Numbered from the stretch's first letter, positions 16,468 through 26,293 are shown. The stretch: DNA of 62,385 bases from an uncultured Opitutia bacterium (GCA_903840415.1 CAIMFY010000038.1:1-62385); one strand, 5' to 3'. Made by a program: numbers and translations. The notes: generated from the letters alone by a model not told the origin.

Positions 16468-17828
16468 GGGTTCAATTTTTTCCATTTTCGTAAAGTTTCC
16501 ATGCGCGCGACGACCCCGAGCAACAAGAGCCACATCGCGAGATTTTTTGTTTGGGTGAGAACGCGCTCCAGCGTGCTGTGCGCGTAGGCCAGGGCGAAGG
16601 CGACGGTGAGCCCCATCAGGAATGCGCCGATGAGTGTGCCGCGGTGAGCCCACGCACCGCGCAGGGCCCACCAAGCCGTCAACCCGGCGAAGGCGAAGAA
16701 GCCGATTGCTCCGGGATAGCCGTTCTCGGACAAGAGCAGCCAATAGAGGCTCTCGGAAAGTCCCTTCGGGGCGTCCTCGTTTACGGTGTGACCGCGATCG
16801 CGCTCCCAATCGTCGATGGCATCGCCGTAAGGAAAAGGATGGTTGATGGTGATACCGTAGTTGTTCCAGCCCACCCCAAGCCAGTGATCATGAAGCATCG
16901 CCCGCGAGGCCGCGTTGAGCAGGTCCCGCGTCTCCTGGCTCGAGGCATTTCCATTGTCGTGAAAACGCGCAATGATGGTGCCCAGCGCGACGAGCAGTCC
17001 GAGCGTCCCGACAAACCCGACACCGAAGAGAATGCGCAGTCGCTTGAGATTGATGCCGTCCGCCAAGCTCAGCAACGACACGGCGATCACGCCCACGCCA
17101 AACATCATCAAAGCTGCGCGCGACAGGCTGCATTCCACCAGAACGGCGGACGCCATAAACCCGGCCAGTTGCCAGCGCGTCTCGATCGGATCGCCCGGCC
17201 CGAGGGCGGCGGCAAAAAGCGGAAGCCCGAGCATATAGGACCAGATGGCGAGGGCGTTTTGATGCTCGAACCATCCGCTAATCTGATAATGGCCGTCCAC
17301 ATATTTGAGCTTCAGCACGACCAAGACCTGCACGAGCAATGTGATGGTCACGGCGCGCAGCATCAGGCGCAGATCCTCTGCGTCGCGCACCATGTGATAG
17401 GCGGCGGCCAGCATCACCGTCGCGCTGGTAAATTTCCATGCGGCCATGAGGACATAAGACGCATTGGGCGCGGTGAAGATCGAAAGCGAACACAGGATGC
17501 ATTGCAGGAACCAGAGTCCGGCTCCGGGGGGCAGCCAGCGAAATTCCCCGGGAACCTCGCGGCGGCGCGCCCACAGGAGCGCCAGCGCCAGCACTTGCAT
17601 ATGGGAACCCTCAAAGCCCTTCGTGTGACCGCGGTAGGTCTCCACCGACATGATCATCAAAGTGAGCTTTTCGATGTGCCACGAAGTCATGAAGACCATC
17701 AGCCCAAGCACCAGGCGTTGCCAGGGCCGCTTACGGGCAAGCAGCCAACCGATCATCGGGGCCACCACCAAATAAGCGAAAAGCTCAGCCGGCAAATGGA
17801 GAAGATCGTTGTGCAGAAATTCCTTCAT
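16464..17828 (-). CDS. O-antigen ligase / Wzy-type polysaccharide polymerase
   Basis: 454 residues with about ten to eleven hydrophobic helices. The Wzy_C/O-antigen ligase hallmarks are present: GWFEHQN at 185-191, the SLSR segment at 234-237 after a helix pair, and a large extracytoplasmic loop holding ASRAMLxDHWLGVGWNNYG at 307-325. Family role: periplasmic polymerisation of undecaprenyl-linked repeat units or their transfer to an acceptor. Start and stop overlap both neighbours by 4 nt, so it forms an operon with the glycosyltransferase at 17825 and the small membrane protein at 16081. Ligase and polymerase cannot be told apart by sequence alone; the presence of Wzx and Wzz-like genes in the island makes a polymerase plausible. 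Confidence 0.85.
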   Translation of the reverse strand: MKEFLHNDLLHLPAELFAYLVVAPMIGWLLARKRPWQRLVLGLMVFMTSWHIEKLTLMIMSVETYRGHTKGFEGSHMQVLALALLWARRREVPGEFRWLPPGAGLWFLQCILCSLSIFTAPNASYVLMAAWKFTSATVMLAAAYHMVRDAEDLRLMLRAVTITLLVQVLVVLKLKYVDGHYQISGWFEHQNALAIWSYMLGLPLFAAALGPGDPIETRWQLAGFMASAVLVECSLSRAALMMFGVGVIAVSLLSLADGINLKRLRILFGVGFVGTLGLLVALGTIIARFHDNGNASSQETRDLLNAASRAMLHDHWLGVGWNNYGITINHPFPYGDAIDDWERDRGHTVNEDAPKGLSESLYWLLLSENGYPGAIGFFAFAGLTAWWALRGAWAHRGTLIGAFLMGLTVAFALAYAHSTLERVLTQTKNLAMWLLLLGVVARMETLRKWKKLNP

Positions 17829-19114
17829 TGGAACACTCGGTGGCCAACGTCCTGCAGAATCCCCTCCCGATGCGTCTCGGCACCGCGATAGATTGCCTCA
17901 AGGGCGGACGCGATGCACGGCCAAGCGTAATGCTCGCGGGCCAGCCGCCGTCCTGCGACCGCGCATTTCGCAGCCAGACTCGGTGTCGTCAGCATCCGCC
18001 CTATCGCCCTCGCGCATTGGCCCACTTCGCCAGGTTCGAAAAGCAGGCCGGTCTCCTCCGGCGTGATTAAATCACGGAGTCCACCCGCCGAGCTGGCAAC
18101 CACTGGGAGTCCGGCACTCCAAGCTTCGAGGACAACGATCCCGAATGGCTCGTGACGTGAAGCCAGTGCAAACACGTCGGCGGCGTGAAGGGCATCCGGC
18201 AGGTCGGTGCCGGTCGGCGATAGTGAGCTCAATCGGCGAATCCGGTTCGCATACGGCGAGGCTGTGATTCTGCGATCAAGTGTGGCCAAATAGTCCGCTG
18301 CCGTAACCGGGCCCGCAAACACCAGATGCAGTTTCGGATCGGTTGCGGCGAGGTAGTCAAACGCCTCCACGAGCAAGCGTTGGTCCTTTTGCGGATCAAT
18401 TCGGCTCAAGCACAGGATCACGCGGGCATCTGCGGGAATGGAATGTTTCTCCCGGAAAGCCGTGCGGCTGCCTCGCTCAAAACGAGCCGAATCAACGCCA
18501 TTGGGGAGATGAAAAACTCGATCGTGTCCGAGGCTCGCCCGGGCCTTCTCCGCTTCACTGCGGCTGACGCAAATAACCGCGTCCGCATCGCGGAGCACTC
18601 GGCGCGAACCGAGTAATGCACCCGCAATTCGGCCCCACTCGACTTTGCCGGCCTGATTTTCGATCAATTGGGCATACTCTTCCGCCGGCACATCGAACAT
18701 GCCGCCGTGCAGTGTGATCACGTAAGGTCGGCGGCGCAGGCGGGCGGCCGTGCGCACAATACCACCCAGACGTTTCGCCGTGTGGGCATGATAGATTCGG
18801 ACGTTTGGAGCACGCATCAATCCGAGGAGCAAAGACCAGGACAGAAGGTTGCCGCCTTTCTTATCCATCGCGTGTCGCTGTTTTGCGCTCAAGCCGAAGA
18901 ACGGATAGCAATAAGGGAAACGCCGCACCGGCACCGCTCCCAACGATTCACGCGGTCGGTCACTTAACGCGAGCGACGTGAAAATTTCGGGCCGCCATCC
19001 TGCAGCGAATTGTTCGCGCACTAGGTTGACAATCACGGACTCCGTCCCGCCCCACTCGTGTTCAACAAAGCGGCGGGGCACATGAATTATAGCACGGTGA
19101 TCGGTGGAGTTCAT
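17825..19114 (-). CDS. GT4-family glycosyltransferase
   Basis: 429 residues from the ATG at 19114 (a TTG at 19123 is also open). GT-B fold. The N-terminal Rossmann half carries the EWGGTESV acceptor-side glycine motif and HAHTAKRLGG. The C-terminal half has LSRIDPQKD, DVFALASRHEPFGIVVLEAWSAG with the EX7E glutamates, and GLLFEPG. It is a clear paralog of the enzyme at 25046-26293 (shared WGGTE, GGNLxS, HGGxFDxP, WGx segments), so both probably use similar acceptors. First gene of a three-gene minus operon with the ligase/polymerase; the divergent GT2 gene starts 112 nt away. Confidence 0.88.
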   Translation of the reverse strand: MNSTDHRAIIHVPRRFVEHEWGGTESVIVNLVREQFAAGWRPEIFTSLALSDRPRESLGAVPVRRFPYCYPFFGLSAKQRHAMDKKGGNLLSWSLLLGLMRAPNVRIYHAHTAKRLGGIVRTAARLRRRPYVITLHGGMFDVPAEEYAQLIENQAGKVEWGRIAGALLGSRRVLRDADAVICVSRSEAEKARASLGHDRVFHLPNGVDSARFERGSRTAFREKHSIPADARVILCLSRIDPQKDQRLLVEAFDYLAATDPKLHLVFAGPVTAADYLATLDRRITASPYANRIRRLSSLSPTGTDLPDALHAADVFALASRHEPFGIVVLEAWSAGLPVVASSAGGLRDLITPEETGLLFEPGEVGQCARAIGRMLTTPSLAAKCAVAGRRLAREHYAWPCIASALEAIYRGAETHREGILQDVGHRVFQ

Positions 19115-19225
19115 TCGCAACAAAAGGTGGGTCGTTTTAAGGCCAGTCTTAAAAGGGGGCGGAAGTCATTTTTCAGGTAGTTGCCGCTCACAAACGGACA
19201 AATTCGCCGATTGGTGAGCGCACAA

Positions 19226-20116
19226 ATGAAGAAATGCGTAGAAATTGTCATGCGGTCGAAAGACGACGGTCCCCTCATTGGCGCCGTGCTTCGCCGCATT
19301 CATCGCCAGAGATATCCGGCGTCCGTGCGAATTGCGCACTTCGACTCTGGCTCAACCGATAACACGGTCGAGGTGATCAAGACATTTCGCCCGTGGAAAC
19401 TCATTCAGATTCGGCCGGAGGAATATGTGCCCGGCGTGGTGCTCAATCGCGGCATGCGTGAAACGACCGGCGACTGGGTCGTGTTTCTGAATTCAGATGC
19501 CGAGCCGGCCAACGATGAGTGGCTGGCGAACTTGCTGGCGGCGGCAAACGCCGCGCCCCGGACTGCCGCGGTATTTAGCCGGCAGATTCCGCGACCAGAC
19601 TGCCACGCAGTTTATGCACACGACTACGATCGCTGCTTTGGTCCCGGGCGCGAATCGGCGCAATGGGAGCACTTTTTTAGCATGGTTAGCTGCGCGGTCT
19701 ACCGTCCGGCCTGGGAAGAGCAGCCGTTTCGCGAGGACCTGCAATATGCCGAGGACGATGAATGGTCGCGCCGATTGAAGGCGCACGGCTGGGCCGTGGC
19801 CTTCGCCGAAAACTCGATCGCGATCCACTCGCATAACTACACGTTGCGACAGGCCCACAAGCGCTGCCACGGCGACCTGTTCGCCGTCGCGGCCTCGCAG
19901 CCTAGCCGCGCACCTCGGCCCCAGGACTGGCTTTTCGGTTTCCTCCTCGCGTGGCTCGGCGATGTCAGGCGCGACGCCGCGTGGTGCCTGTGCAACGGCC
20001 GGCTGCTCGATCTGCCACATGCGATCGCGGTGCGCGCGGCGCAACGCCTCGGGAAAACCGCCGGTTTCCGCGCCGGCTGGCGCCACTATCACGGCCGCAC
20101 TCTCGCCATCGCATGA
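19226..20116 (+). CDS. GT2-family glycosyltransferase
   Basis: 296 residues from the ATG at 19226; a longer TTG-started form (19181) lacks extra conserved sequence. GT-A fold: EIVMRSKDD at the start, DSGSTDNT at 40-47, the metal-binding NSDAE at 89-93 and an ED pair in AEDDEWSRRL. A basic C-terminal tail may lie on the membrane. Rhamnosyltransferase-like GT2 enzymes have this layout. The stop overlaps the next start by 4 nt. First gene of a five-gene plus operon ending with the Wzx flippase and a small membrane protein. A GCCGATTGG element with a poor -35 match lies at 19206-19214, only 11 nt before the ATG, and is a weak promoter candidate. Confidence 0.85.
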   Translation: MKKCVEIVMRSKDDGPLIGAVLRRIHRQRYPASVRIAHFDSGSTDNTVEVIKTFRPWKLIQIRPEEYVPGVVLNRGMRETTGDWVVFLNSDAEPANDEWLANLLAAANAAPRTAAVFSRQIPRPDCHAVYAHDYDRCFGPGRESAQWEHFFSMVSCAVYRPAWEEQPFREDLQYAEDDEWSRRLKAHGWAVAFAENSIAIHSHNYTLRQAHKRCHGDLFAVAASQPSRAPRPQDWLFGFLLAWLGDVRRDAAWCLCNGRLLDLPHAIAVRAAQRLGKTAGFRAGWRHYHGRTLAIA

Positions 20117-21060
20117 ACGCACGCACGACCATTGTGACGGCTTGCGACCGAAATTACGTTTGGGGCGCCTATCTGCTGATCGCGAGCGCCGCGCGCTCAA
20201 TTCCGACCGTTCCCGTGCATCTCCTGCACACAGGTTTTTCGGAAGCCGATCTCGCGCTCTTTCGACAATTTCCCGGCGTGCGTTTAATGCCGATGTCCGA
20301 CTCCAACCGCCGCAACGTCTGCAACCGGAAAGCCGAGGCTATCCTGTCGGCCGACACCGAATTCGTCGCGTGGCTTGACGCCGACTGCTTCGTGATCGGC
20401 GACATCACCGAACTGCTCGTGCCAACGAATGGCGAATTTCAGATCCAGCTGCGTGACCGCACGGAAAACGCCCGCGTGTGGCGGCACCATTATGCGCCAG
20501 GTGAAGCCCGCGGTGGCTTGCCCCGAGAAGTCCGGCAACGCTGGAGCGCAGACGTTGGGCAGTTGAGCGAGCCCCGCATCGACACGACCTGCGTGACCAA
20601 CGCGATAGTGACTCATCGGCGCCACCTCGACTTCATTCGCGAGTGGCAGAGCCAGATTGCCAAGGTCCTGCCCGCAGGCGACACAGGCGTCGTCGACAAG
20701 AGCCGCCCGGAATATTTCATGACTGACGAGTCGGTTTTCACCTCGCTGCTGGCATTCGCAAGAAATGCGCCGCCGATCAGTGCGATGCGCACCAACCTCG
20801 AACCCGCGCGGCACGTTGCGCACTTTGGTGCGAATCCCAAGCCTTGGAAGCAGTGGCGCCACGGCGTGTGGTATTGCAACGCACCTGTGCTCGATGTGCT
20901 CGACTGGACTCGCGCTCAAGGCTATCGGACGCCCCCGGTGCCATGGAGCCTCCGGAGGTCGAGCCGGCCGGCGGCGTATGGGATCGCGCTGGCGCTCGAA
21001 GCCAAAGCGCGCGTCCGCGGTTTCGGAGGGCGCATTCTCAAACGGAGATACCTGCGTTGA
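20113..21060 (+). CDS. GT-A-type nucleotide-diphospho-sugar transferase
   Basis: 315 residues from the ATG at 20113 (ATGA overlap with the previous gene; the open frame from 19951 upstream is a shadow of that gene). The N-terminus TIVTACDRNYVWGAYLL and the DAD motif at 89-91 in VAWLDADCFV are typical of GT8-like and related retaining GT-A enzymes that read a nucleotide-sugar through a metal at DxD. The C-terminal 60 residues are basic. Its specific sugar is unknown. Position between GT2 and GT4 enzymes supports assembly of one polysaccharide repeat unit. Confidence 0.78.
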   Translation: MNARTTIVTACDRNYVWGAYLLIASAARSIPTVPVHLLHTGFSEADLALFRQFPGVRLMPMSDSNRRNVCNRKAEAILSADTEFVAWLDADCFVIGDITELLVPTNGEFQIQLRDRTENARVWRHHYAPGEARGGLPREVRQRWSADVGQLSEPRIDTTCVTNAIVTHRRHLDFIREWQSQIAKVLPAGDTGVVDKSRPEYFMTDESVFTSLLAFARNAPPISAMRTNLEPARHVAHFGANPKPWKQWRHGVWYCNAPVLDVLDWTRAQGYRTPPVPWSLRRSSRPAAYGIALALEAKARVRGFGGRILKRRYLR

Positions 21061-22292
21061 AAATCCTCGTGATTTCCAACCTCTATCCTCCGCACGCCAT
21101 TGGCGGTTACGAGGAGCGCTGCCGCCAGATCATCGACCTGCTGCGCGGGCGTGGACACGAAGTGCGCGTGCTGACGTCGACTCATGTCGTCGGCCGCGAG
21201 ACTCGCGAGGGTCACGTGCACCGGCGGTTGCGCATCCATGGTTTTTTCGGTCATCCATGGCTAGGCATCCTGCGACTCTACGGGCTCGAGAAACACAACC
21301 ACGCGGTGCTCCGCGAGGAACTGGTCGAATTTCGACCCGATGTGGTCCACGTCTGGAATCTCGGCGGTCTCAGCAAGACCCTGATGGTGACGCTCAAGGA
21401 GTCGCTCGTGCCGGTAGTCTACGATGTGTCCGATCACTGGATAGCGCGGAGCCTGCGCGCCGACGTGTGGCTGAAATGGTGGAACGGCGACGCCGGCGGA
21501 GTGAGTGCCCGGATCGTTCGGATCCTGCTGCGCGCGACCGGACTGGCTCGGATAATTATGCGGCAGGCTCCGGTGCTGCCATGGAGCGAGCTGCATTTTG
21601 ATCGGATCTATTTTTGCAGCGATGCACTGAAACAACTGACGCTGGCGAAAGGTTGGTCCCTCGCGCATGCGGCAGTGATCTTTTGCGGCGTCGAAACCGT
21701 TAAGTTCACTCATCGCCCCTCGAACGATCGCTTCGCGCGGCTGTTGTGGGTGGGCCGGCTCAACGAGGACAAGGATCCACTGACGGCGATTCGCGCACTC
21801 GACCAGCTCGCCGCCCGCGGCAACACGACGCTCACGCTCGACCTCTACGGGCGAGGCGATGAAGCTTATGTGCAAATGCTCCGGCAAACCGCGGCGGAAC
21901 TCGGCGTGGAGGAGCGAGTGAACTTCCGGTCGGCAAACGCCGACGAAATGAAGCGGGTCTACGCGGACTACGACGCGCTCTTGTTTACGTCAGCGTGGGC
22001 TGAGCCGTTTGCGCTCACGCCGCTCGAGGCGATGGCGGCGCACCTGCCGGTGGTGAGCACCCTCGAGGGCGGCAGTGCCGAGCTCATCCGCCATGGCGAG
22101 AATGCCCTCGCCTATTCGGTTGGCGACGCGACGGATCTTGCCACGCAAGTGCAGCGCCTCGAAGCCGATCCGGCGCTCCGGCGGCGGCTCGCCGTGACCG
22201 CTGAGGCCGAAGTCGCAACGCGCTTCGATCTCGGAGTGATCATGACGCAGATCGAAACCTATCTTCGAGAAAGTGTGAACCGCCATGGCTAA
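21057..22292 (+). CDS. GT4-family glycosyltransferase (TTG start)
   Basis: 411 residues with a TTG start at 21057 that overlaps the upstream TGA (TTGA). The frame upstream of it is only a shadow of the previous gene, while LKILVISNLYPPHAIGGYEE is the standard GT4 beginning with the acceptor-side glycine loop. The C-terminal domain shows LLWVGRLNEDKDP, GRGDE, and the ALLFTSAWAEPFALTPLEAMAA stretch with the catalytic EX7E pair. It is cytoplasmic and membrane-associated, acting on the lipid-linked repeat unit. Overlaps the flippase gene by 8 nt. Confidence 0.88.
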   Translation: MKILVISNLYPPHAIGGYEERCRQIIDLLRGRGHEVRVLTSTHVVGRETREGHVHRRLRIHGFFGHPWLGILRLYGLEKHNHAVLREELVEFRPDVVHVWNLGGLSKTLMVTLKESLVPVVYDVSDHWIARSLRADVWLKWWNGDAGGVSARIVRILLRATGLARIIMRQAPVLPWSELHFDRIYFCSDALKQLTLAKGWSLAHAAVIFCGVETVKFTHRPSNDRFARLLWVGRLNEDKDPLTAIRALDQLAARGNTTLTLDLYGRGDEAYVQMLRQTAAELGVEERVNFRSANADEMKRVYADYDALLFTSAWAEPFALTPLEAMAAHLPVVSTLEGGSAELIRHGENALAYSVGDATDLATQVQRLEADPALRRRLAVTAEAEVATRFDLGVIMTQIETYLRESVNRHG

Positions 22293-23793
22293 CCAAGACT
22301 GGCAACATCATTTCTGGCGCAACACGGCGACGAATTATCTGCGCACGATCCTGCGTCTGCTGTCGGGCTTGATCCTATTTCGGCTCACGTTCGAGCAGCT
22401 GCCGGCCGAGCAGTTTGGATTCTACGCCCTCATGTGGTCCCTCTTCGGCTATGCCATTCTGCTCGACTTCGGGCTGGGCTTCACGGTGCAGAAAACCGTC
22501 GCCCTCCACAGCGCCCAAGGCAATTTTTCCGGAGCGAGCCGGCTTCTGGCCACGGTGTTCTGGGCGTTTACCGGCATCGCCGTGATCCTCTTGGTGCTGG
22601 CTGTTGGGTTGCGCGGGACGTTCTTGGACTGGACGCATGTGGCCGCGGCAGATCAGGCGGAATTTGGTCGGGCCTACCTGGTATTTTTCGTATTTCTAGC
22701 CCTGGGATTTCCCCTCGGACTTTTCCCGGAAATGCTGCGCGGAGTTCAACGCCTTGACCTCGCCAATTGGCTCCAGATCGGGTCGCTGCTCACTAATTTC
22801 GGGCTGATGGCGTGGGCGCTGCTGGGTCACTGGGCATTTCATTTTGTCATGCTGGTGAGCGTCGCCACAACCGTGCTGCCCAACCTCGGCGCGGCCTTGC
22901 TCGTGCGGCGACACTTGCCCGGCCTCAGCCTGCACCCACGACACTTTCATTTGGGAAGTTTGCGCGGAGTCCTCTCGTTCTCAATTGTGGCCTATCTGAT
23001 CACGTTCACGAATCTTGTGATGGGTCGCACCGATCAGGCGGTGATCAGCTTCGGGCTCGGCGTGGGCGCGGTCGCCATCTACCAGGCCGGTTTCAAGGTA
23101 GCGGACATGTTCGGGCTTTTTTCGGTGCAAATGCAGGACGCATTGACCCCAGCGGCTGCCCAGTTGCATGGCCAAGGCAATCGGACGGCTCTGCTTCGCC
23201 TGCTCGCGCAAAGCACCCACATCACAGTCGCCATGGTCACGCCGTTGGCCGGTTTGTGCGCCGTATATCTTGAGCCCCTGATCCGTATCCTAACCGGTTT
23301 GAAAGAGGTGGATCAGCAGACGATGATCACTGGTTGGTGCCTGCTGGCGGCGACGTGGACTTCGCTGGTTACGAGCAGTTGCTCGAAGCGGATTCTGATG
23401 ATGTGCGGCTGGGAGCAGCGACTCCTGCGGGCCAGCTTGGTCGATGCCGCCATCAACCTGTTGCTCAGCGTGTCACTGGTGCGGTCGATGGGCGTCGTTG
23501 GCGTAGCCGTTGGCACACTGGTTCCCACCTTCCTAGTGGGCTGGCTGTGGATCATGCCTCTCACCGCGAGTTTTATGGGCGCCGGTGTCGGGAGGTTTTT
23601 TCGCGAACTTTATCTGCCAGCGTGGAAACCCGTGGTTGCGGGATTGTCTGTGCTGCTGGTGGTTGCCTGGCTGGCTCCGGCTGACTCGAGCGCCAAAATG
23701 CCGGCCCTTGCTTGGCGCGGACTGCTGGTGGGAGTTGCCACGTTGGCGGCTGCCTGGCCGCAGTTGCGGGCCTTGAGGGCAAAGCCGCAATGA
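22285..23793 (+). CDS. Wzx-type polysaccharide flippase
   Basis: 502 residues, about twelve to fourteen membrane helices, matching polysaccharide-biosynthesis (MOP/PST) exporters in length and layout. Typical features: short cytoplasmic N-terminus with WRNTATNYLRT, a conserved FGFYALMWSLFGYA second helix, and an internally repeated two-bundle pattern. It would flip the undecaprenyl-diphosphate-linked repeat unit to the outer face of the inner membrane, feeding the Wzy-like enzyme at 16464. Overlaps both neighbours (8 and 4 nt). Confidence 0.88.
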   Translation: MANQDWQHHFWRNTATNYLRTILRLLSGLILFRLTFEQLPAEQFGFYALMWSLFGYAILLDFGLGFTVQKTVALHSAQGNFSGASRLLATVFWAFTGIAVILLVLAVGLRGTFLDWTHVAAADQAEFGRAYLVFFVFLALGFPLGLFPEMLRGVQRLDLANWLQIGSLLTNFGLMAWALLGHWAFHFVMLVSVATTVLPNLGAALLVRRHLPGLSLHPRHFHLGSLRGVLSFSIVAYLITFTNLVMGRTDQAVISFGLGVGAVAIYQAGFKVADMFGLFSVQMQDALTPAAAQLHGQGNRTALLRLLAQSTHITVAMVTPLAGLCAVYLEPLIRILTGLKEVDQQTMITGWCLLAATWTSLVTSSCSKRILMMCGWEQRLLRASLVDAAINLLLSVSLVRSMGVVGVAVGTLVPTFLVGWLWIMPLTASFMGAGVGRFFRELYLPAWKPVVAGLSVLLVVAWLAPADSSAKMPALAWRGLLVGVATLAAAWPQLRALRAKPQ

Positions 23794-24170
23794 GCGCTGA
23801 ATTTGGCAAGAGGCGCCAAGATTCCAGCGAAATCCTAACCGGCTGCACGCTGATTGGCGCGACGATTGGCTGGGTGATCATGACCGCGCTGCGCGAGACG
23901 CCGATTTTTTGGCACAACTCCGGTGGTTATCCCGTCGGCTTGCGGATGTTTGTCCTCGATTTCTACCAGCCAATCACGGCCGTGCTGCTTCTGGCCGGAG
24001 TCTGGCGGGGATTGGCACTATTGCGCCCGAATGGCTCCGCGCGAAGGAATATTGGGCTAACCCTCATTCTTTGGACGCTGCTGATGTTGGGGATCGGCCT
24101 CATGGCGGCAAACAACATGATCAATTTGATCGAAGGGCGACCGTTGCATTGGCATCCCACGAGCCGGTGA
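23790..24170 (+). CDS. Small polytopic membrane protein, unknown function
   Basis: 126 residues from an ATG overlapping the flippase stop by 4 nt. Three hydrophobic helices (about 17-35, 54-75, 86-108) separated by short charged loops; no recognised domain. Tight coupling to Wzx suggests an accessory of the export machinery. It ends 36 nt before the convergent deacetylase gene; that short gap shows no clear terminator hairpin. Confidence 0.65.
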   Translation: MSAEFGKRRQDSSEILTGCTLIGATIGWVIMTALRETPIFWHNSGGYPVGLRMFVLDFYQPITAVLLLAGVWRGLALLRPNGSARRNIGLTLILWTLLMLGIGLMAANNMINLIEGRPLHWHPTSR

Positions 24171-24206
24171 ATCTGTCGGACTGGTGGCCCGCTGCGGTTG
24201 CCTAAA

Positions 24207-25049
24207 TCAACCTAAGCCTGACGCGCGCAAAGCTTCGCCAAGCGCAGCGTCAGGGTGCAATAAGTCGTCGAATGAGATGACGCGAATATCGGCTTCGCTG
24301 GCGAGCAACGCCGCCGTTTGGTGCAGGACGTCGATGTAGGCGGGATTGCGGACACCGCGATGGAAATACTCCCACCAGTGGGTGACGAGCACGGTGAGCG
24401 GAGCGTTCTCGAGCGCGCGGCGAATCGTGTCGAGCATTCGGCTCAAGTCTCGTTGGTGCGACAACAGGCAACCAGGGTGCGTCAAGAGGCGCGTGGTGCC
24501 GACGCGCCAGTGTGGGGTGCGGCGAAGCTTCTTGCGGAGATAAACCGGCCACCAGCGCACGGGCAAACGGCCAAGTTCAAACCAACCGGTCGAAAGAATC
24601 GGCAAGCGTTGCGTCACCTCGCACAGGGCGGCCCTCGACAACTGATCATATGGCGCGACAAAAGTCGTCGGTGGAGAAAAACCAGCTTGGGCGAAAAATT
24701 TTAGTCCGTGGTCGAGGCGATGGACCAAATCGGCGCCGCGCGCCCTCTGAAATTCCATATAGGTATGCTCGTAGCCGTGGAGCGCGAGGCGAAAGCCTGG
24801 GTTGGCTTTGAGGTAACCGACGAGGTCCGGGTTATCAGCCAGCGCGAGATGCGGCGGTTCCTTACCTGAAGCAAAAGCGCGGAAGCCTTCCGGGCTGCCG
24901 TCGCGCCAGACGGCGCGCGTGTTTACTCGTGGGATCGCTGCCAGATTGACTGGTAGCCCGCGCTGCAGAAAAGGACGGTATAGCTCCTCGAGGCAGGCGA
25001 CCGGTGTTAGAGCGCACGTGTCGTCATCTCGGATGATCACGTATCTCAT
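24207..25049 (-). CDS. Polysaccharide deacetylase-like protein (NodB/DUF2334 type)
   Basis: 280 residues. The N-terminal strand YVIIRDDD (D8-D10) and the motif LHGYEH (H91, H95) form the Asp-His-His metal site of the NodB homology fold. FVAPYDQLS and a late VLVTHWWEYFH segment fit the remaining catalytic strands. No signal peptide, so it either acts in the cytoplasm or on a lipid-linked precursor, as DUF2334-type members may. It follows the GT4 gene at 25046 with a 4-nt overlap. Likely function: removal of acetyl groups from N-acetylated sugars in the EPS. Confidence 0.78.
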   Translation of the reverse strand: MRYVIIRDDDTCALTPVACLEELYRPFLQRGLPVNLAAIPRVNTRAVWRDGSPEGFRAFASGKEPPHLALADNPDLVGYLKANPGFRLALHGYEHTYMEFQRARGADLVHRLDHGLKFFAQAGFSPPTTFVAPYDQLSRAALCEVTQRLPILSTGWFELGRLPVRWWPVYLRKKLRRTPHWRVGTTRLLTHPGCLLSHQRDLSRMLDTIRRALENAPLTVLVTHWWEYFHRGVRNPAYIDVLHQTAALLASEADIRVISFDDLLHPDAALGEALRASGLG

Positions 25050-26293
25050 CGGTGGCGTTTCTCGGCTGACAGCGATTGGTAAAGTTCCTTGACGCGTTTT
25101 GCTAGGACCACGGCGTCGAATTCTTTTTTTGCGAGCTGACGTCCTGCGTCAGCGAAGGCACGGGTGGTTTCAGGTTGGGCGAGTGCCTCTTCGGCTGCGG
25201 CGAAAAACTGGGCTTCGTTGTCGATATCGAAAAGCCAGCCGTTTTCGCGATGACGCACGAGAGAGGCGGCTCCCGATGTGCGGGACGAGATGGCCGCGGT
25301 GCCGGCAGCCCAAGCTTCGAGAATAACCAAACCAAAAGTCTCATTGGTGGAAGGCAGCACGAGCACCTTCGCTTCTTGGAATAGCCCCACCAATTCATCG
25401 CTGCCGGGCGGTAGGCCGCCCACATGATGGACGTGGTCACTCAATCCCAGCCGGGCAATCGTCGCCTGCAATCCAGCCCAATATTCGGCGTGCGTGTTGG
25501 CTCCTGCCATTACAAGGAGCACGTTGGGAAACCGACGCTTCAATGCAGGGAGTTGCTGGAGGAGCCAGTCTTGGTTCTTCGCAGGATCGATGCGCGCCAC
25601 GGAGAGCAGCACTTCGCGACCAACAATCTGGGGAAACGCGGCGCGGGCTGCAACTCGGTGATCACGTTCATAAACCGAGGTCGGCACGGAATGCGGTTGT
25701 ACGACAATTCGCTGCCGTGGGTAGTGGGAACAAAGCAACTCCGCTTCGCGAGGATTGCAGGTAAGCACCGCATCCGCATTTTTCAGGATGCTCCGGCTCT
25801 GGAGCAGCCAGCCGAACACCTTGCCCCATTCCCAGCCACCCTTGAGCGGTTCGACGAGGGTAGCGCGGGTTTTCTCTGGCAAATCGAAGGCGCCACCGTG
25901 AACGGTTACGACAAAGGGTATCCGCCGTAAGCGCGCGACAAGGAGTCCGATTCCGGCGAGCCGGTTGAGCGCGTGGGAATGAATGAAGTCTAACTTAGGT
26001 TCACGCCAGAGGCGCCACAGTAGTTCAAACGACATCAGGTTGCCACCCAGCGCAACCAACTGCATCCGCTGAGCCGCGGAGATGCCAGAAACTGGAAGAA
26101 AGGCGTGAAAGCGCCGGACCTTATGCCCCGAGTCCGCAATTGGGTCGAAGGCGGGCGTATGTTTGCCGGCCGGGCACCATACCGTCGACTGAACGCCGTG
26201 ATTGCCAAGGCCGTTCAGAAGGCGTTTGACCGCGGTCTCGGTGCCACCCCATTCCGCCGGTTCGTATTTTCTCAGGATATGCGCACCATTCAT
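25046..26293 (-). CDS. GT4-family glycosyltransferase
   Basis: 415 residues from the ATG at 26293, where the conserved MNGAHILRKYEPAEWGGTE begins; the open frame extends 30 codons upstream without homology and into the PAP2 3-prime end. GT-B marks: SHALNRLAG, VTVHGGAFDLP, SVARIDPAKNQDWL, VLPSTNETFGLVILEAWAAG (EX7E) and SGAASLV. Paralogous to 17825-19114. It sits between a PAP2 phosphatase gene (46 nt upstream) and the deacetylase. Confidence 0.88.
   Translation of the reverse strand: MNGAHILRKYEPAEWGGTETAVKRLLNGLGNHGVQSTVWCPAGKHTPAFDPIADSGHKVRRFHAFLPVSGISAAQRMQLVALGGNLMSFELLWRLWREPKLDFIHSHALNRLAGIGLLVARLRRIPFVVTVHGGAFDLPEKTRATLVEPLKGGWEWGKVFGWLLQSRSILKNADAVLTCNPREAELLCSHYPRQRIVVQPHSVPTSVYERDHRVAARAAFPQIVGREVLLSVARIDPAKNQDWLLQQLPALKRRFPNVLLVMAGANTHAEYWAGLQATIARLGLSDHVHHVGGLPPGSDELVGLFQEAKVLVLPSTNETFGLVILEAWAAGTAAISSRTSGAASLVRHRENGWLFDIDNEAQFFAAAEEALAQPETTRAFADAGRQLAKKEFDAVVLAKRVKELYQSLSAEKRHR

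Noticed and set aside
16551-17891. 446-codon open frame antisense to the O-antigen ligase
   Set aside because: The minus-strand product has clear Wzy_C motifs; the antisense product is low-complexity and charged.
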